A stretch of DNA of 64,000 nt from an uncultured Nonlabens sp. (GTDB lineage Bacteria > Bacteroidota > Bacteroidia > Flavobacteriales > Flavobacteriaceae): positions 1-64,000 of the forward strand of contig NZ_CANLXZ010000018.1 in assembly GCF_947495285.1 (NCBI RefSeq), in the 5' to 3' direction. Below, piece by piece: positions 1 through 8,126 of the stretch. Made by a program: the position numbers and the translations under genes. Every line of letters begins with the position of its first letter. Within the stretch, counting starts at the first letter, position 1. The notes beneath the pieces are model-generated. The model saw nothing but the letters and a program-made list of their open reading frames with translations. It was not told the DNA's origin and made no database searches.

Positions 1-9
1 GACCCTTGA

Positions 10-253
10 AAACATCCATATTTAAACCTTTTTATTGACTTTAAAGATAAGTATTTAGATGATTACCTCTATAAATTAAATTTACAATTCTTGCAAAACA
101 ATATCAGATCTTACTGCAATAGATTATTTACCAGAATTTCTGAAATTAGTACTGTTAATAGAGACTTCACTGAAGGGTTTAAAACCTGAAGTAGTTATGC
201 AAGATGTTAAAAATAATTTGGTTAAATATTTTTTGAACGAACATTTTATATAA
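10..253 (+). pseudogene. Possible degenerate gene remnant at the left edge
   Basis: Two overlapping open stretches without a convincing start codon look like one broken gene. Positions 10-189 read KHPYLNLFIDFKDKYLDDY and onward to a TGA at 187-189. Positions 80-253 in another frame end in KPEVVMQDVKNNLVKYFLNE before a TAA at 251-253. The first frame is preceded directly by a stop at 7-9. The amino-acid composition (charged, aromatic, few rare codons) resembles coding sequence more than spacer. The KYLDDYLYKLN stretch is loosely reminiscent of the C-terminal part of some transposases, but I cannot name a family. It could also be chance in AT-rich DNA. Confidence 0.3.
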
Positions 254-360
254 TCAAAATATAAAGGTAATTATTAGTCAATCATTGGTAACAGTCTTAA
301 TGACGTTTTTTAACTTAAGCTTATTTAGTAAGATACTGAAAATGTTAATTTTAAACACAA

Positions 361-398
361 AAAAACCGATGCTTTACAGCATCGGTTTTGATCTTTTT
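361..398 (-). terminator. Rho-independent terminator after the first YqaE-like gene
   Basis: An inverted repeat pairs AAAACCGATGC with GCATCGGTTTT around a short TTTACA loop. It lies just downstream (minus strand) of the small membrane protein gene at 422-577. A-rich flanks give a U-run on the minus-strand transcript. Confidence 0.75.
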
Positions 399-421
399 CA
401 AAGCAATTTTAATTCTAAAAT

Positions 422-577
422 TTATTTTGATGTCACGTAAAATGCGTGAATCATACCTGGTATTCCACCGAATAAGGTTAGAATAACATTGATTATAAAA
501 TCTTTACCTAATCCTTTGTTCATAGCTACACTTAAAGGCGGTAAGAAAATATTTAATATAATAGTAAGAATGCTCAT
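422..577 (-). CDS. YqaE/Pmp3 family small membrane protein (51 aa)
   Basis: The 51-residue product MSILTIILNIFLPPLSVAM is followed by KGLGKDFIINVILTLFGGIP and a HAFYVTSK tail. This is the Pmp3/YqaE/Ric1 pattern: two short transmembrane segments (about 3-20 and 27-47), the FLPP motif and a G-x-P-G-x-x-H-A-F end. Family members are small inner-membrane proteins linked to membrane potential or salt and cold stress in yeast and plants; the bacterial role is unclear. A CAAATTTA motif at 601-608 (minus-strand TAAATTTG) gives a promoter with a leader of about 20 nt. A close paralogue lies at 4280-4441. Confidence 0.85.
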   Translation of the reverse strand: MSILTIILNIFLPPLSVAMNKGLGKDFIINVILTLFGGIPGMIHAFYVTSK

Positions 578-600
578 AGTTAGTTTTTTTTTGATACAAT

Positions 601-608
601 CAAATTTA
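601..608 (-). promoter_or_regulatory. Bacteroidetes -7 element for the first YqaE-like gene
   Basis: The minus strand reads TAAATTTG, an exact match to the Bacteroidetes TAnnTTTG consensus, 24 nt upstream of the ATG at 577. No clear -33 TTTG is seen. Confidence 0.4.
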
Positions 609-683
609 CTGATTTACAGTGGTTTAATTTCTTAAAATATTAAGAATTGTTATTCTATTAACTATTACAAAATGTAGTTGCTT

Positions 684-1877
684 TTATTGGATATTTTTAT
701 TGATTTTGGTAACGCTACTTTTAATAGTAACAGAAGTGATAAACACAAGAATTACTGTTAGCGAAATACTTAATTCAATTAAAGAACTACTTTTTTCAAA
801 TCTGAAAATGGACTCCATGCGTTCCCTAATTTCTAATCTTATAATATTTGTTATCATATAAGACGTAAATATTACAAGAAGGGTTAATGCTAGCATAATC
901 CATTGGAAATACTTAGTCATAGTTCTGTTAGAATAGCCTATGAGATGTAAATTATTGAATGCACTTTTATTCTTGTAAAACATTAAATTAAAAGAAAGCA
1001 ACATAGCAACACAAGCTAATACAATGATGATGCAAGCAATAACAAACAAGAAAAGGAAAATAAGCTGAAAAAAGAACCAAATCTTATTTTGTTCTAAAGC
1101 TTCCTTGTTGATATCAATATTTCTATTCTCAAAAAAACTAGAAAGTTCAGGATGATCGCTTTGAGATATCTCTATCAATATTCTGCTTGGGTTGCTATTA
1201 CTGTCATTTCCGTAATTATCATTTGCCCATGACATGAATTTTTCAGGTACGAGAATTGAATTTAACTTGTCACTAAAATCTATTATTCTCCCTTTAAACT
1301 TTCTTGATTTTTCTTGTCCTTCAACTTCTATCCCAAATTGCATTTGTGAAATAGTATTTTCAGAAATTACAGGTAAGTTTTTAGACTCTGCCAGTCCAAA
1401 GTTGTAAAGTTTTAAATAACTGCTTGGGATTATAATAGGGATTAAGCTATCAGATTCTTTCCACTGCCATTGATCGGTTTTTATGTCTAGGTATTTCTCT
1501 GGAATTCCCTCAAAAAACAAATCTGTTTTAAAATCGGGCATTCCTTCCTTTCTTTCTGTAAAACCCTTAATTTCAAACTGTGCGGTTGAGAAAGTCGCAA
1601 GATCTCCCACAAACTCTTGATCTCTAATTTCTTGTAATTCTTCTTCTGTAAAATAAATACTCGATTTATCAACTGTTTTGAAAACAGAAACCTGCTTGCT
1701 TGCAACAAGTACACGACTTCCCAAAACTGACGATTCATTTGTGAAATAGGGTTTCACATCTATATATAGTTGAGCTGCCAATAGGATTATAATACTTCCT
1801 ATGGCAAGTACCAGTGCATATCCCAAAATTTGCTTGAGAGGTAGAATCTTAAACTGTAATCTTGCGAGTATGTTCAT
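684..1877 (-). CDS. FtsX/MacB-like ABC transporter permease
   Basis: A 397-residue membrane protein with the FtsX/MacB permease layout. One N-terminal transmembrane helix (about 18-40) is followed by a large extracytoplasmic domain (about 41-270) and three C-terminal helices (about 272-300, 325-347, 367-387). Its ATG overlaps the stop of the upstream ABC ATPase gene by 4 nt (ATGA), so the two are translationally coupled and very likely form one transporter. MacB/LolCDE-type systems use this fold for mechanotransmission, for example lipoprotein release or peptide export. The linked lipoprotein gene at 2499-4112 fits envelope work, but the substrate cannot be told. Sequence similarity to named permeases is weak by eye. 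Confidence 0.7.
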   Translation of the reverse strand: MNILARLQFKILPLKQILGYALVLAIGSIIILLAAQLYIDVKPYFTNESSVLGSRVLVASKQVSVFKTVDKSSIYFTEEELQEIRDQEFVGDLATFSTAQFEIKGFTERKEGMPDFKTDLFFEGIPEKYLDIKTDQWQWKESDSLIPIIIPSSYLKLYNFGLAESKNLPVISENTISQMQFGIEVEGQEKSRKFKGRIIDFSDKLNSILVPEKFMSWANDNYGNDSNSNPSRILIEISQSDHPELSSFFENRNIDINKEALEQNKIWFFFQLIFLFLFVIACIIIVLACVAMLLSFNLMFYKNKSAFNNLHLIGYSNRTMTKYFQWIMLALTLLVIFTSYMITNIIRLEIRERMESIFRFEKSSSLIELSISLTVILVFITSVTIKSSVTKINKNIQ

Positions 1878-2494
1878 ATCTGCAAAATTTGATCGGCATC
1901 CAGTTCGGTTGAATTTCCTAAAGAAGCTATAATAATTGATGCACTATTCTCAAGAGCATCATTTTTAATAATCTCCATAATAATTTTCATGTTGTCATCA
2001 TCCAGATGGCTGTAGGGTTCATCCATCAATAATAATTTGTAGGGCATGCACAACGATCTAATAATGGCAACTCTTTGTTTTTGCCCTAAAGAAAGAGTCG
2101 CAGCGCTTTGGTTTAATTGTTTACTTAGACCAAACTGATTAAAAAGCTCTTTAATTACAGTAATCTCTTTATGTTGAGTAAGATTATTTTTGAGCAATAC
2201 ATTTTCTAGGGCGGTTAATTCTTTAAAGAGTTTTAGATCTTGAAAAACATAAGAAATTTGATCTTTCTTAATTTGATCCTTCTTTATACCGTGATAATGT
2301 AATGCGCCTTCATACTTTTCATGGACACCGTAAATAATATTAAGAAGAGAACTTTTTCCTTTACCAGAACCAGCTTCTATAACATACCTTTTCTCTTTTT
2401 CAAAAACTACGGATTCCTGTAAATAAATTTGAGAATCAGAAACCTGCTTATCTGAAAGGTAAGCAGGTTTGAGATTATTGAGTTCAATAAGCAT
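1874..2494 (-). CDS. ABC transporter ATP-binding protein with atypical H-loop
   Basis: A 206-residue ABC ATPase. Visible motifs are a Walker A ending AGSGKGKSS (about 41-49, with Ala for the usual first Gly), Q-loop YVFQD, signature LSLGQKQR, Walker B LLLMDEP and D-loop SHLD. The C-terminal end reads SIIIASLGNSTELDADQ where relatives have a T-H-D/E switch; no His is there, so the H-loop is missing. A short internal duplication (IKKDQ twice) lies near residue 72. The gene starts 4 nt after the DUF4836-type lipoprotein gene and overlaps the permease gene by 4 nt, so the three form one operon. Hydrolysis may be slow or altered. Confidence 0.85.
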   Translation of the reverse strand: MLIELNNLKPAYLSDKQVSDSQIYLQESVVFEKEKRYVIEAGSGKGKSSLLNIIYGVHEKYEGALHYHGIKKDQIKKDQISYVFQDLKLFKELTALENVLLKNNLTQHKEITVIKELFNQFGLSKQLNQSAATLSLGQKQRVAIIRSLCMPYKLLLMDEPYSHLDDDNMKIIMEIIKNDALENSASIIIASLGNSTELDADQILQI

Positions 2495-2498
2495 GAGA

Positions 2499-4112
2499 CT
2501 AACGATTGTTTAGATCACGATAACTATTTTCTGCAAGTTCAATGATTTGAAATAAACTATTATCATCATCATTTTTCATGTATAATGTCATTTCCATTTT
2601 GTTTTTATCAGTGACTTTATACTCCATACGATCCATCGTGTTGTTCCAACGATTTAATGTATTACTTACACGATTTCCCATTCCTCTAGTAGCTGCTTCT
2701 GGCAATCGGTCACTATTCATATCCATAGATGCGTAAAAAGGATAGTCTTTCATATTGGGCGCAAGTTTAGAATCGCTCAGTGAGTTTTCAATAGCTTTAC
2801 CAGCTTTATGAGATAATGCATGAGATTCATTTGTTGTTAAAAGAGAGCTCGTATTATTCATACTTAAAAATATTTGATAGTTCTCAATTTCCATTTTCAT
2901 GATTCCTTTATAATCCTCTAATTTCTCTCCCATTTTAGACCTTAGAAGGTTCTCCATGTAGTTCTTATCATTGATCCCCATAACCATTGAAAATTCAGGA
3001 ATGGTTTGTTTCCTTTTATATGATCGAGAAGAATAGCGATTATTAACTTCCACCTCTTTTTCATCAACACTTATTAAAGTCATTGCAGCATTACCTTCAA
3101 ATTTAGCAAGAAGGTTTTCAAGATCCATTTCATCAATGACCTTTTGGACATTTCTCATGGCGCGTTGATCATTTGCCATACCATCCTTAATTAAATTAAG
3201 GTAACCTTCCAGATTAATTGTAAAACTTCCAGCAGCGATATTATCGGCTGGTAAGTAGTTCAGCAGTTCATTGGTGACTTTATGATTGCCGGCAAGAATT
3301 TTATCATACATCTTCTCCATGTCCTCATTATAGTCCATGTTGACTTTTAAATTAACCTTATCATCATCAAAATTAAGATGAGCCATTAAGGTATTACCAC
3401 TTAAATCGTAAGGAAGATTTTGCATCTCTCTTTTATATTGTGGCATTTCTGAAATAAAATCAGTTGATAGATATAGATTGATATCTTCTTGATTATCCAT
3501 ATAATCCTCAAAAGCATCATTTTCAAAAATATTATCATTTTCTTCTAATGTAAGCAACTCATTAGTAAGTGCATTTAAGGTGTTTTTTCCACCATAACCT
3601 TCTTTAAATAAAATAAGCGCTTTATCTCCATTAAACGCAATATTCATTCTGTTTTTAATGGAATAGATGGTAAATCCGTTTTCATTTTTCTCACTATAGT
3701 TGGTTATCTTAGACATATCCAGAATGTCTTTTGCAAACTTTGAAAAATCATTTTCATCCCATAAATGCATAGTCAGACCCATAAATGGATTGTTATTTCC
3801 GTCAGACACCATGAACATAAATATAGGATCACGTAAGTCTATCCCTGCACTCAATGGATCTTCCTGTAAATCATCTAGTATATTGTAGAACTGTCTGTTT
3901 TCACTTTTAATCTCACTTTCCAGACTTTTAAAAGAAGAAAATTCAGCCACTTTTTCAAGGTTCCCTTTTTTAGCAAGAGATTCCACATCATAAGACATAA
4001 CTAGAAACGCATCTTCAGGAATTAGTGTGGTCGCAAGTTTTTCATTGGTACACGATATCAGTAGTGTATAGAGAAACAGCGTGTATAGGCTTATTCTAAA
4101 AATATTTTTCAT
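2499..4112 (-). CDS. DUF4836 family lipoprotein
   Basis: A 537-residue protein beginning with a lipoprotein signal (hydrophobic stretch ending LLISC at about residue 20), followed by EKLATTLIPEDAFLVMSYDV. This opening, with a repeated 'P.da..v..id...l..K' theme later at LLNYLPADNIAAGSFTINL, is typical of DUF4836 proteins of Bacteroidetes, whose function is unknown. It should sit in the periplasm or outer membrane. The stop is 4 nt before an ABC ATPase-permease pair on the same strand, so it may be the partner or cargo of that exporter. No enzymatic motif is visible. Confidence 0.7.
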   Translation of the reverse strand: MKNIFRISLYTLFLYTLLISCTNEKLATTLIPEDAFLVMSYDVESLAKKGNLEKVAEFSSFKSLESEIKSENRQFYNILDDLQEDPLSAGIDLRDPIFMFMVSDGNNNPFMGLTMHLWDENDFSKFAKDILDMSKITNYSEKNENGFTIYSIKNRMNIAFNGDKALILFKEGYGGKNTLNALTNELLTLEENDNIFENDAFEDYMDNQEDINLYLSTDFISEMPQYKREMQNLPYDLSGNTLMAHLNFDDDKVNLKVNMDYNEDMEKMYDKILAGNHKVTNELLNYLPADNIAAGSFTINLEGYLNLIKDGMANDQRAMRNVQKVIDEMDLENLLAKFEGNAAMTLISVDEKEVEVNNRYSSRSYKRKQTIPEFSMVMGINDKNYMENLLRSKMGEKLEDYKGIMKMEIENYQIFLSMNNTSSLLTTNESHALSHKAGKAIENSLSDSKLAPNMKDYPFYASMDMNSDRLPEAATRGMGNRVSNTLNRWNNTMDRMEYKVTDKNKMEMTLYMKNDDDNSLFQIIELAENSYRDLNNR

Positions 4113-4176
4113 GGTGGTTATTTAGTTGGTTGTTTGGTAAAAATAATGAACGTTGGGTTATTATTAAAATAATAAT

Positions 4177-4196
4177 TCTGCTTTCGCGATAGCGGA
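4177..4196. repeat. Dispersed palindrome, copy 1 (2 mismatches)
   Basis: TCTGCTTTCGCGATAGCGGA, compared with consensus TCCGCTTTCGCGAAAGCGGA. It lies in the spacer between the DUF4836 gene and the second YqaE-like gene. One base breaks each arm. Confidence 0.8.
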
Positions 4197-4279
4197 AACT
4201 TGAAATATAAATAAATTATGAAAAATCACTTAAAAGAACAACTTTTCTGGTTTCAAATAATAAGTGTCCAGTTGAAATA

Positions 4280-4441
4280 TTATTTCTTATTAGAGGTCAA
4301 CCAGAAAGCATGAACTATACCTGGTAAATAACCTAAAAAGGTGAGGATTATATTTATAGTAAGATCTTTACCAGCACCTTTTTTAAGCGCAACACTTATA
4401 GGTGGTAAAAATATGTTTAATAGAATAGTAAGAATGCTCAT
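4280..4441 (-). CDS. YqaE/Pmp3 family small membrane protein (53 aa)
   Basis: A 53-residue product beginning MSILTILLNIFLPPISVAL, with KKGAGKDLTINIILTFLGYL and a GIVHAFWLTSNKK tail. It is a clear paralogue of the protein at 422-577; the two share MSILTI-LNIFLPP-SVA and GIxHAF. Two transmembrane helices are expected. I chose the ATG at 4441 over an upstream in-frame ATG at 4483 because the family always begins MSIL/MxIl and the -7 element at 4481-4488 would place transcription start near 4476. It probably acts in the inner membrane under stress; the function in bacteria is not settled. Confidence 0.85.
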   Translation of the reverse strand: MSILTILLNIFLPPISVALKKGAGKDLTINIILTFLGYLPGIVHAFWLTSNKK

Positions 4442-4480
4442 AATGGTTTGGTTTAATTTATGTAAAATTAGTAAAAGTCG

Positions 4481-4488
4481 CAAATCTA
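4481..4488 (-). promoter_or_regulatory. Bacteroidetes -7 element for the second YqaE-like gene
   Basis: The minus strand reads TAGATTTG, an exact TAnnTTTG match about 40 nt upstream of the chosen ATG at 4441. It argues against the longer start at 4483. Confidence 0.4.
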
Positions 4489-4561
4489 TAATGTAGTAAG
4501 TTGCAATAAAAGGGAATGTCTGTATTTAAAATAAGCCAAAAGATACTTATGACTAAACATG

Positions 4562-4591
4562 AAAAAAGCCCTGACTTTTAGTCAAGGCTTT
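4562..4591 (-). terminator. Terminator after purB
   Basis: The imperfect stem AAAGCC-c-TGAC / GTCA-a-GGCTTT with a TTTTA loop is followed on the minus strand by a U-run. It lies 25 nt beyond the purB stop. Confidence 0.7.
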
Positions 4592-4615
4592 GGTACAACA
4601 GGTAAAGGATAAGAA

Positions 4616-5956
4616 TTAAATCCCTGTAAAAGTACTAGGAGTAATGACTCTCATTTCTGCTTTAATATCTTCACTTACGTCTAAGGTTTCAATGAAGTTT
4701 GCGATGCTCTTACCAGTAATTTTTTCATTAGTACGAGTTAATTCTTTTAAAGCTTCATAAGGATTTGGGTACGCCTCACGACGTAAAATAGTCTGTATAG
4801 CCTCTGCAACAACAGCCCAGTTGTTTTCTAGATCTTGTGCAATCTTTACCTCGTTTAATAAGAGTTTATTAAGTCCTTTTAAAGTAGCTTTAAATGCAAT
4901 GATCGTGTGTGCAAGTGGTACACCTACATTTCTCAATACGGTAGAATCTGTAAGGTCACGTTGTAATCTAGATATAGGTAATTTTGCTGCTAGGTGTTCA
5001 AAAAGAGCATTTGCAATTCCTAGGTTACCTTCAGAATTTTCAAAGTCGATAGGATTTACTTTGTGTGGCATGGCACTAGAACCTATCTCACCAGCTTTAA
5101 TTTTTTGCTTAAAGTAATCCATAGATATGTACGTCCATATATCACGATCTAGATCTATAAATATGGTGTTGATTCTTTTTAAGTTATCAAAAAGAGCAGC
5201 CATGTGATCATAATGCTCAATTTGTGTTGTAGGGAAACTGTGTTTTAAACCTAAACGACTCTCAACAAAATCTTCTCCAAAATGCTGCCAGTTCACTTCT
5301 GGAAACGCCACGTGATGTGCGTTATAATTACCTGTCGCACCACCGAATTTTGCTGCGTGCTGTACTTGCTCCAGCATATTCATTTGCTCTTCTATACGTA
5401 CTACAAATACATAGAATTCCTTACCTAAACGAGTAGGAGATGCTGGCTGTCCGTGAGTACGAGCTAGTAATGGGATGTCTTTCCACTCTTTTGCTAGTCT
5501 ATGAATATCATCACGTACCGCTTCTAACTCTGGTAAATACACATTTTCTATAGCGTCTTTAATAGAAAGAGGTATAGCAGTATTATTGATATCTTGAGAG
5601 GTAAGGCCAAAGTGTATGAACTCTTTGTGGTCAGATAATCCTAGCCTATCAAATTGTTCTTTTAAGAAATACTCTACCGCTTTGACATCGTGATTAGTCA
5701 CTTTTTCTATGTCCTTAATTGCTTGTGCGTGCTCATCATTAAACTTGTGGTACAAGTCTCTTAATTGTTCTTGAGTTTGCTCAGGTAGTGGTTGTAGTTG
5801 TTTAATTCCGCTTTCGCTTAAAGCGATAAAATATTCTACTTCTACAAGAACGCGGTAACGTATTAGTGCAGACTCAGAAAAGTAATTTGCAAGTGGCTCG
5901 ACTTTAGAACGGTAGCGTCCATCGATAGGAGAAATAGCTTGTAAAGCAGTAGGCAT
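4616..5956 (-). CDS. purB: Adenylosuccinate lyase
   Basis: The 446-residue enzyme of purine synthesis cleaves SAICAR to AICAR and adenylosuccinate to AMP, releasing fumarate, in the cytosol as a homotetramer. The N-terminus MPTALQAISPIDGRYRSKV, the catalytic-loop signature GSSAMPHKVNP (about 290-300), ARTHGQPASPTRLGKE and TSQDINNTA are diagnostic. Length matches the family. It is the last gene of a minus-strand series (sirtuin, lipoprotein, HEAT-like, purB) with a 52-nt gap to its neighbour and a terminator behind it. Near residues 45-50 a degenerate copy of the dispersed palindrome may lie in the reading frame (5807-5827). Confidence 0.96.
   Translation of the reverse strand: MPTALQAISPIDGRYRSKVEPLANYFSESALIRYRVLVEVEYFIALSESGIKQLQPLPEQTQEQLRDLYHKFNDEHAQAIKDIEKVTNHDVKAVEYFLKEQFDRLGLSDHKEFIHFGLTSQDINNTAIPLSIKDAIENVYLPELEAVRDDIHRLAKEWKDIPLLARTHGQPASPTRLGKEFYVFVVRIEEQMNMLEQVQHAAKFGGATGNYNAHHVAFPEVNWQHFGEDFVESRLGLKHSFPTTQIEHYDHMAALFDNLKRINTIFIDLDRDIWTYISMDYFKQKIKAGEIGSSAMPHKVNPIDFENSEGNLGIANALFEHLAAKLPISRLQRDLTDSTVLRNVGVPLAHTIIAFKATLKGLNKLLLNEVKIAQDLENNWAVVAEAIQTILRREAYPNPYEALKELTRTNEKITGKSIANFIETLDVSEDIKAEMRVITPSTFTGI
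5807..5827. repeat. Possible degenerate palindrome copy inside purB
   Basis: TCCGCTTTCGCTTAAAGCGA resembles the dispersed palindrome with the central G replaced by TT (one extra base). The match of the left arm is perfect and the right arm is partly kept. It may be a decayed copy or coincidence. Confidence 0.35.
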
Positions 5957-6008
5957 AATTGTGTCTTTAAAGCGTGCTAAATTACGGTTTTAATAATTGA
6001 TTATAGAT

Positions 6009-6572
6009 CTATTGAGAGTCTATTTTGGCTAAGATTTTTCTAGCACTAGACTTAAAACCGTTACCATAATCTTCTTGTAATTTTTGTTGTAAAACTGGCG
6101 CTAGTTCTGGATATATCCAGTTAAATTCTTTGCCTAGTTCAAAGAGACTGTAAACAGAATAAGCCATGTTTGCTGTCTTATCTGTTGTTATTAATTCTTG
6201 AAAACAACCTTCTATCATGCTTTCTCTCATGGATTTAAGAAGTAGTTTTTTTACTTTGTTATCTTTTTTGCTATAGAATTGTTTGGTTAAAATTCCAGAT
6301 ATTTTACACAAAGCACGCATGCCAGAAGAGTTGATTTCTAACTCGTATAATTCACCTATTTCCTTTAAAAATGGATAGCAAGCATATTCATGAATCAAGA
6401 AAGATTGCTCTAGACTCCAGCAGGCCTGGTGAGAAACGCCACTTTCTGGACGACACAATTCTATAAGTTCTGGTAACAGATTAAATTCTACAGCAGCGGT
6501 TCCCAGCCTTACACGTTCTGCCTTATAGGCTTTGAGTTTTTTTAAATTCTGTTTTAAATCTGCAGCGGTCAT
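6009..6572 (-). CDS. HEAT-like alpha-helical protein upstream of purB
   Basis: A 187-residue soluble protein predicted to be all helical, beginning MTAADLKQNLKKLKAYKAER. It contains helix pairs of HEAT/ARM character (for example LLPELIELCRPESGVSHQA and SMRESMIEGCFQELITTDKT) and no catalytic motif. Such small proteins often sit beside purB in Flavobacteria and are sometimes labelled 'adenylosuccinate lyase' by proximity, but it has no lyase signature. It is cotranscribed with the lipoprotein gene upstream (12-nt gap) and probably with purB. Function unknown. Confidence 0.7.
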   Translation of the reverse strand: MTAADLKQNLKKLKAYKAERVRLGTAAVEFNLLPELIELCRPESGVSHQACWSLEQSFLIHEYACYPFLKEIGELYELEINSSGMRALCKISGILTKQFYSKKDNKVKKLLLKSMRESMIEGCFQELITTDKTANMAYSVYSLFELGKEFNWIYPELAPVLQQKLQEDYGNGFKSSARKILAKIDSQ

Positions 6573-6584
6573 TGCGATCTAATT

Positions 6585-7205
6585 CTATTTAAATATGATA
6601 TTTGCAATTTCTTTTTCTGTTCCTGCCATGTGATCACCTCCAGTAATAATGTGGTAAATACGATTTTCTTTACGTACCATAAGTGCTGGCAAATTCCGGT
6701 CTATACCTTCTTTCCATGCAGTTTTACTACTAGATTTTAATACCATGAGTCTGGTGTAACTAGTGACAGCTATAGATTCGTTTTTAAAGATATATTCGGT
6801 TACACTTCCTTGAGAAAATATATTACCATTTCTCTTTACCTGAGCTTTGTATTGAAAACTATTCTTTTTAACCACCGTTTTTCCTACTTCCTTTAAAGCA
6901 CGTTCTATGTTCTCTATTCCTTTAGAATACGTCTGGTCGATATTGTAAAAACCAGGAGGTGAAAGTAATCCGTTGTGGTTGCTTATTACATATTTATATT
7001 TAGATGCTTCTAACTTAGATTTGTATAATGGTAGGTAAGAGGTAACATTTGCACTTGTGCTGTCAGTGACAGACTCTTTTATCGGCCTGGATTCTGTGGT
7101 AGGAACGATCACATCTTCTACCGTATCGTGTTCTGTGTTTTTATTATAGTCGTTGTTACAACTAACTAGAATCAAGATCGATAATAAGCTTAAAAGTGTT
7201 TTCAT
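6585..7205 (-). CDS. Uncharacterised lipoprotein
   Basis: A 206-residue protein with the lipoprotein signal MKTLLSLLSILILVSCNND, so it is likely anchored in the envelope. A low-complexity acidic/Ser-Thr linker (about 20-55) precedes a compact domain of about 150 residues containing KYVISNHNGLLSPPGFYNID and ending in GGDHMAGTEKEIANIIFK. I do not recognise the domain. Its ATG shares one base with the sirtuin stop (TAATG), so the genes are coupled, and the HEAT-like gene follows after 12 nt. Confidence 0.7.
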   Translation of the reverse strand: MKTLLSLLSILILVSCNNDYNKNTEHDTVEDVIVPTTESRPIKESVTDSTSANVTSYLPLYKSKLEASKYKYVISNHNGLLSPPGFYNIDQTYSKGIENIERALKEVGKTVVKKNSFQYKAQVKRNGNIFSQGSVTEYIFKNESIAVTSYTRLMVLKSSSKTAWKEGIDRNLPALMVRKENRIYHIITGGDHMAGTEKEIANIIFK

Positions 7206-7888
7206 TATTTTTCTATATTTAAAAGATTGACTACCATGGGCACACCTTTACTTGCTTTTTCCTTAATAACAGTAAGTTTTCCATGAGACTCTATAGATGG
7301 TGCAGGGTCTATAAAATAAATAGGTGTAGTGCTAGGTGCAAAATCTTTAAGTCCAGCAGCAGGATAGACCTGTAACGATGTCCCTACTATAAGGAGTACA
7401 TCTGCTTTTGAGACCAGCTCTATAGCTTGTTCCATGGCAGGTACTTCTTCACCGAACCATACTATGTGTGGTCGCAATTGAGAACCATCGGCACTTAAAT
7501 CGCCTATTACTATATCGCCATCGCAATCTTGAATTTCATTGCTATTTTTAGAACTGCGTGCCTTTTTTAACTCGCCGTGTAGGTGAATTACAGTAGAAGA
7601 ACCAGCACGCTCGTGTAGGTCGTCCACATTTTGGGTAATAACCTGCACATTATAATTGTGTTCTAATCTTGCGATACAAAAATGTGCATCATTAGGTGCA
7701 ACTTCTTTTAATTGCGCACGACGCTTGTTGTAAAAATCTAATACTAATGCAGGGTTTGCCGCATAACCGTCTGGCGAGGCTACTTCCATAATATCATGTC
7801 CTTCCCATAAACCACCAGCATCTCTGAAGGTTGCTATACCACTTTCTGCACTAACACCTGCTCCAGATAGAACTACTAGATTTTTCAT
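7205..7888 (-). CDS. cobB: NAD-dependent protein deacylase (Sir2, class III)
   Basis: A 227-residue sirtuin. NAD-binding motifs GAGVSAESGIATFRD (9-23) and TQNVDDLHERAG, the catalytic His in HLHGEL, and GTSLQVYPAAGL are present. The Y-x-x-R pair in FYNKRRAQL matches class III sirtuins such as E. coli CobB and human SIRT5, which remove succinyl as well as acetyl groups from lysines. The region between HGEL and LRPHIVWFGE carries only one Cys, so the usual four-Cys zinc site is absent, as I recall for other Bacteroidetes sirtuins. It is the first gene of the series leading to purB. Confidence 0.93.
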   Translation of the reverse strand: MKNLVVLSGAGVSAESGIATFRDAGGLWEGHDIMEVASPDGYAANPALVLDFYNKRRAQLKEVAPNDAHFCIARLEHNYNVQVITQNVDDLHERAGSSTVIHLHGELKKARSSKNSNEIQDCDGDIVIGDLSADGSQLRPHIVWFGEEVPAMEQAIELVSKADVLLIVGTSLQVYPAAGLKDFAPSTTPIYFIDPAPSIESHGKLTVIKEKASKGVPMVVNLLNIEK

Positions 7889-8066
7889 AAAATTTTATTT
7901 TAGGCTTAAAAATAGGCATTCTTTAAAAAATATGCATCTTTTAAAATTTTTGACAGCTATGAGATTTTAGTTAAAAAGGTGGTCTTTGAAGTCCTTAGGC
8001 TACTGGATAAATAAGTAGTTTAATACAGGGATGGTAGGTAAATTTATGCACAATGTTTATGTGGGT

Positions 8067-8086
8067 TCCGCTTTCGCGAAAGCGGA
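8067..8086. repeat. Dispersed palindrome, copy 2 (perfect)
   Basis: TCCGCTTTCGCGAAAGCGGA, a perfect 20-bp palindrome. It lies in the divergent spacer between the sirtuin gene and pheT, 41 bp before the pheT start. Confidence 0.95.
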
Positions 8087-8126
8087 CATATAACTATCTT
8101 TACCGACCTTAAAAAGTAATGGATAT

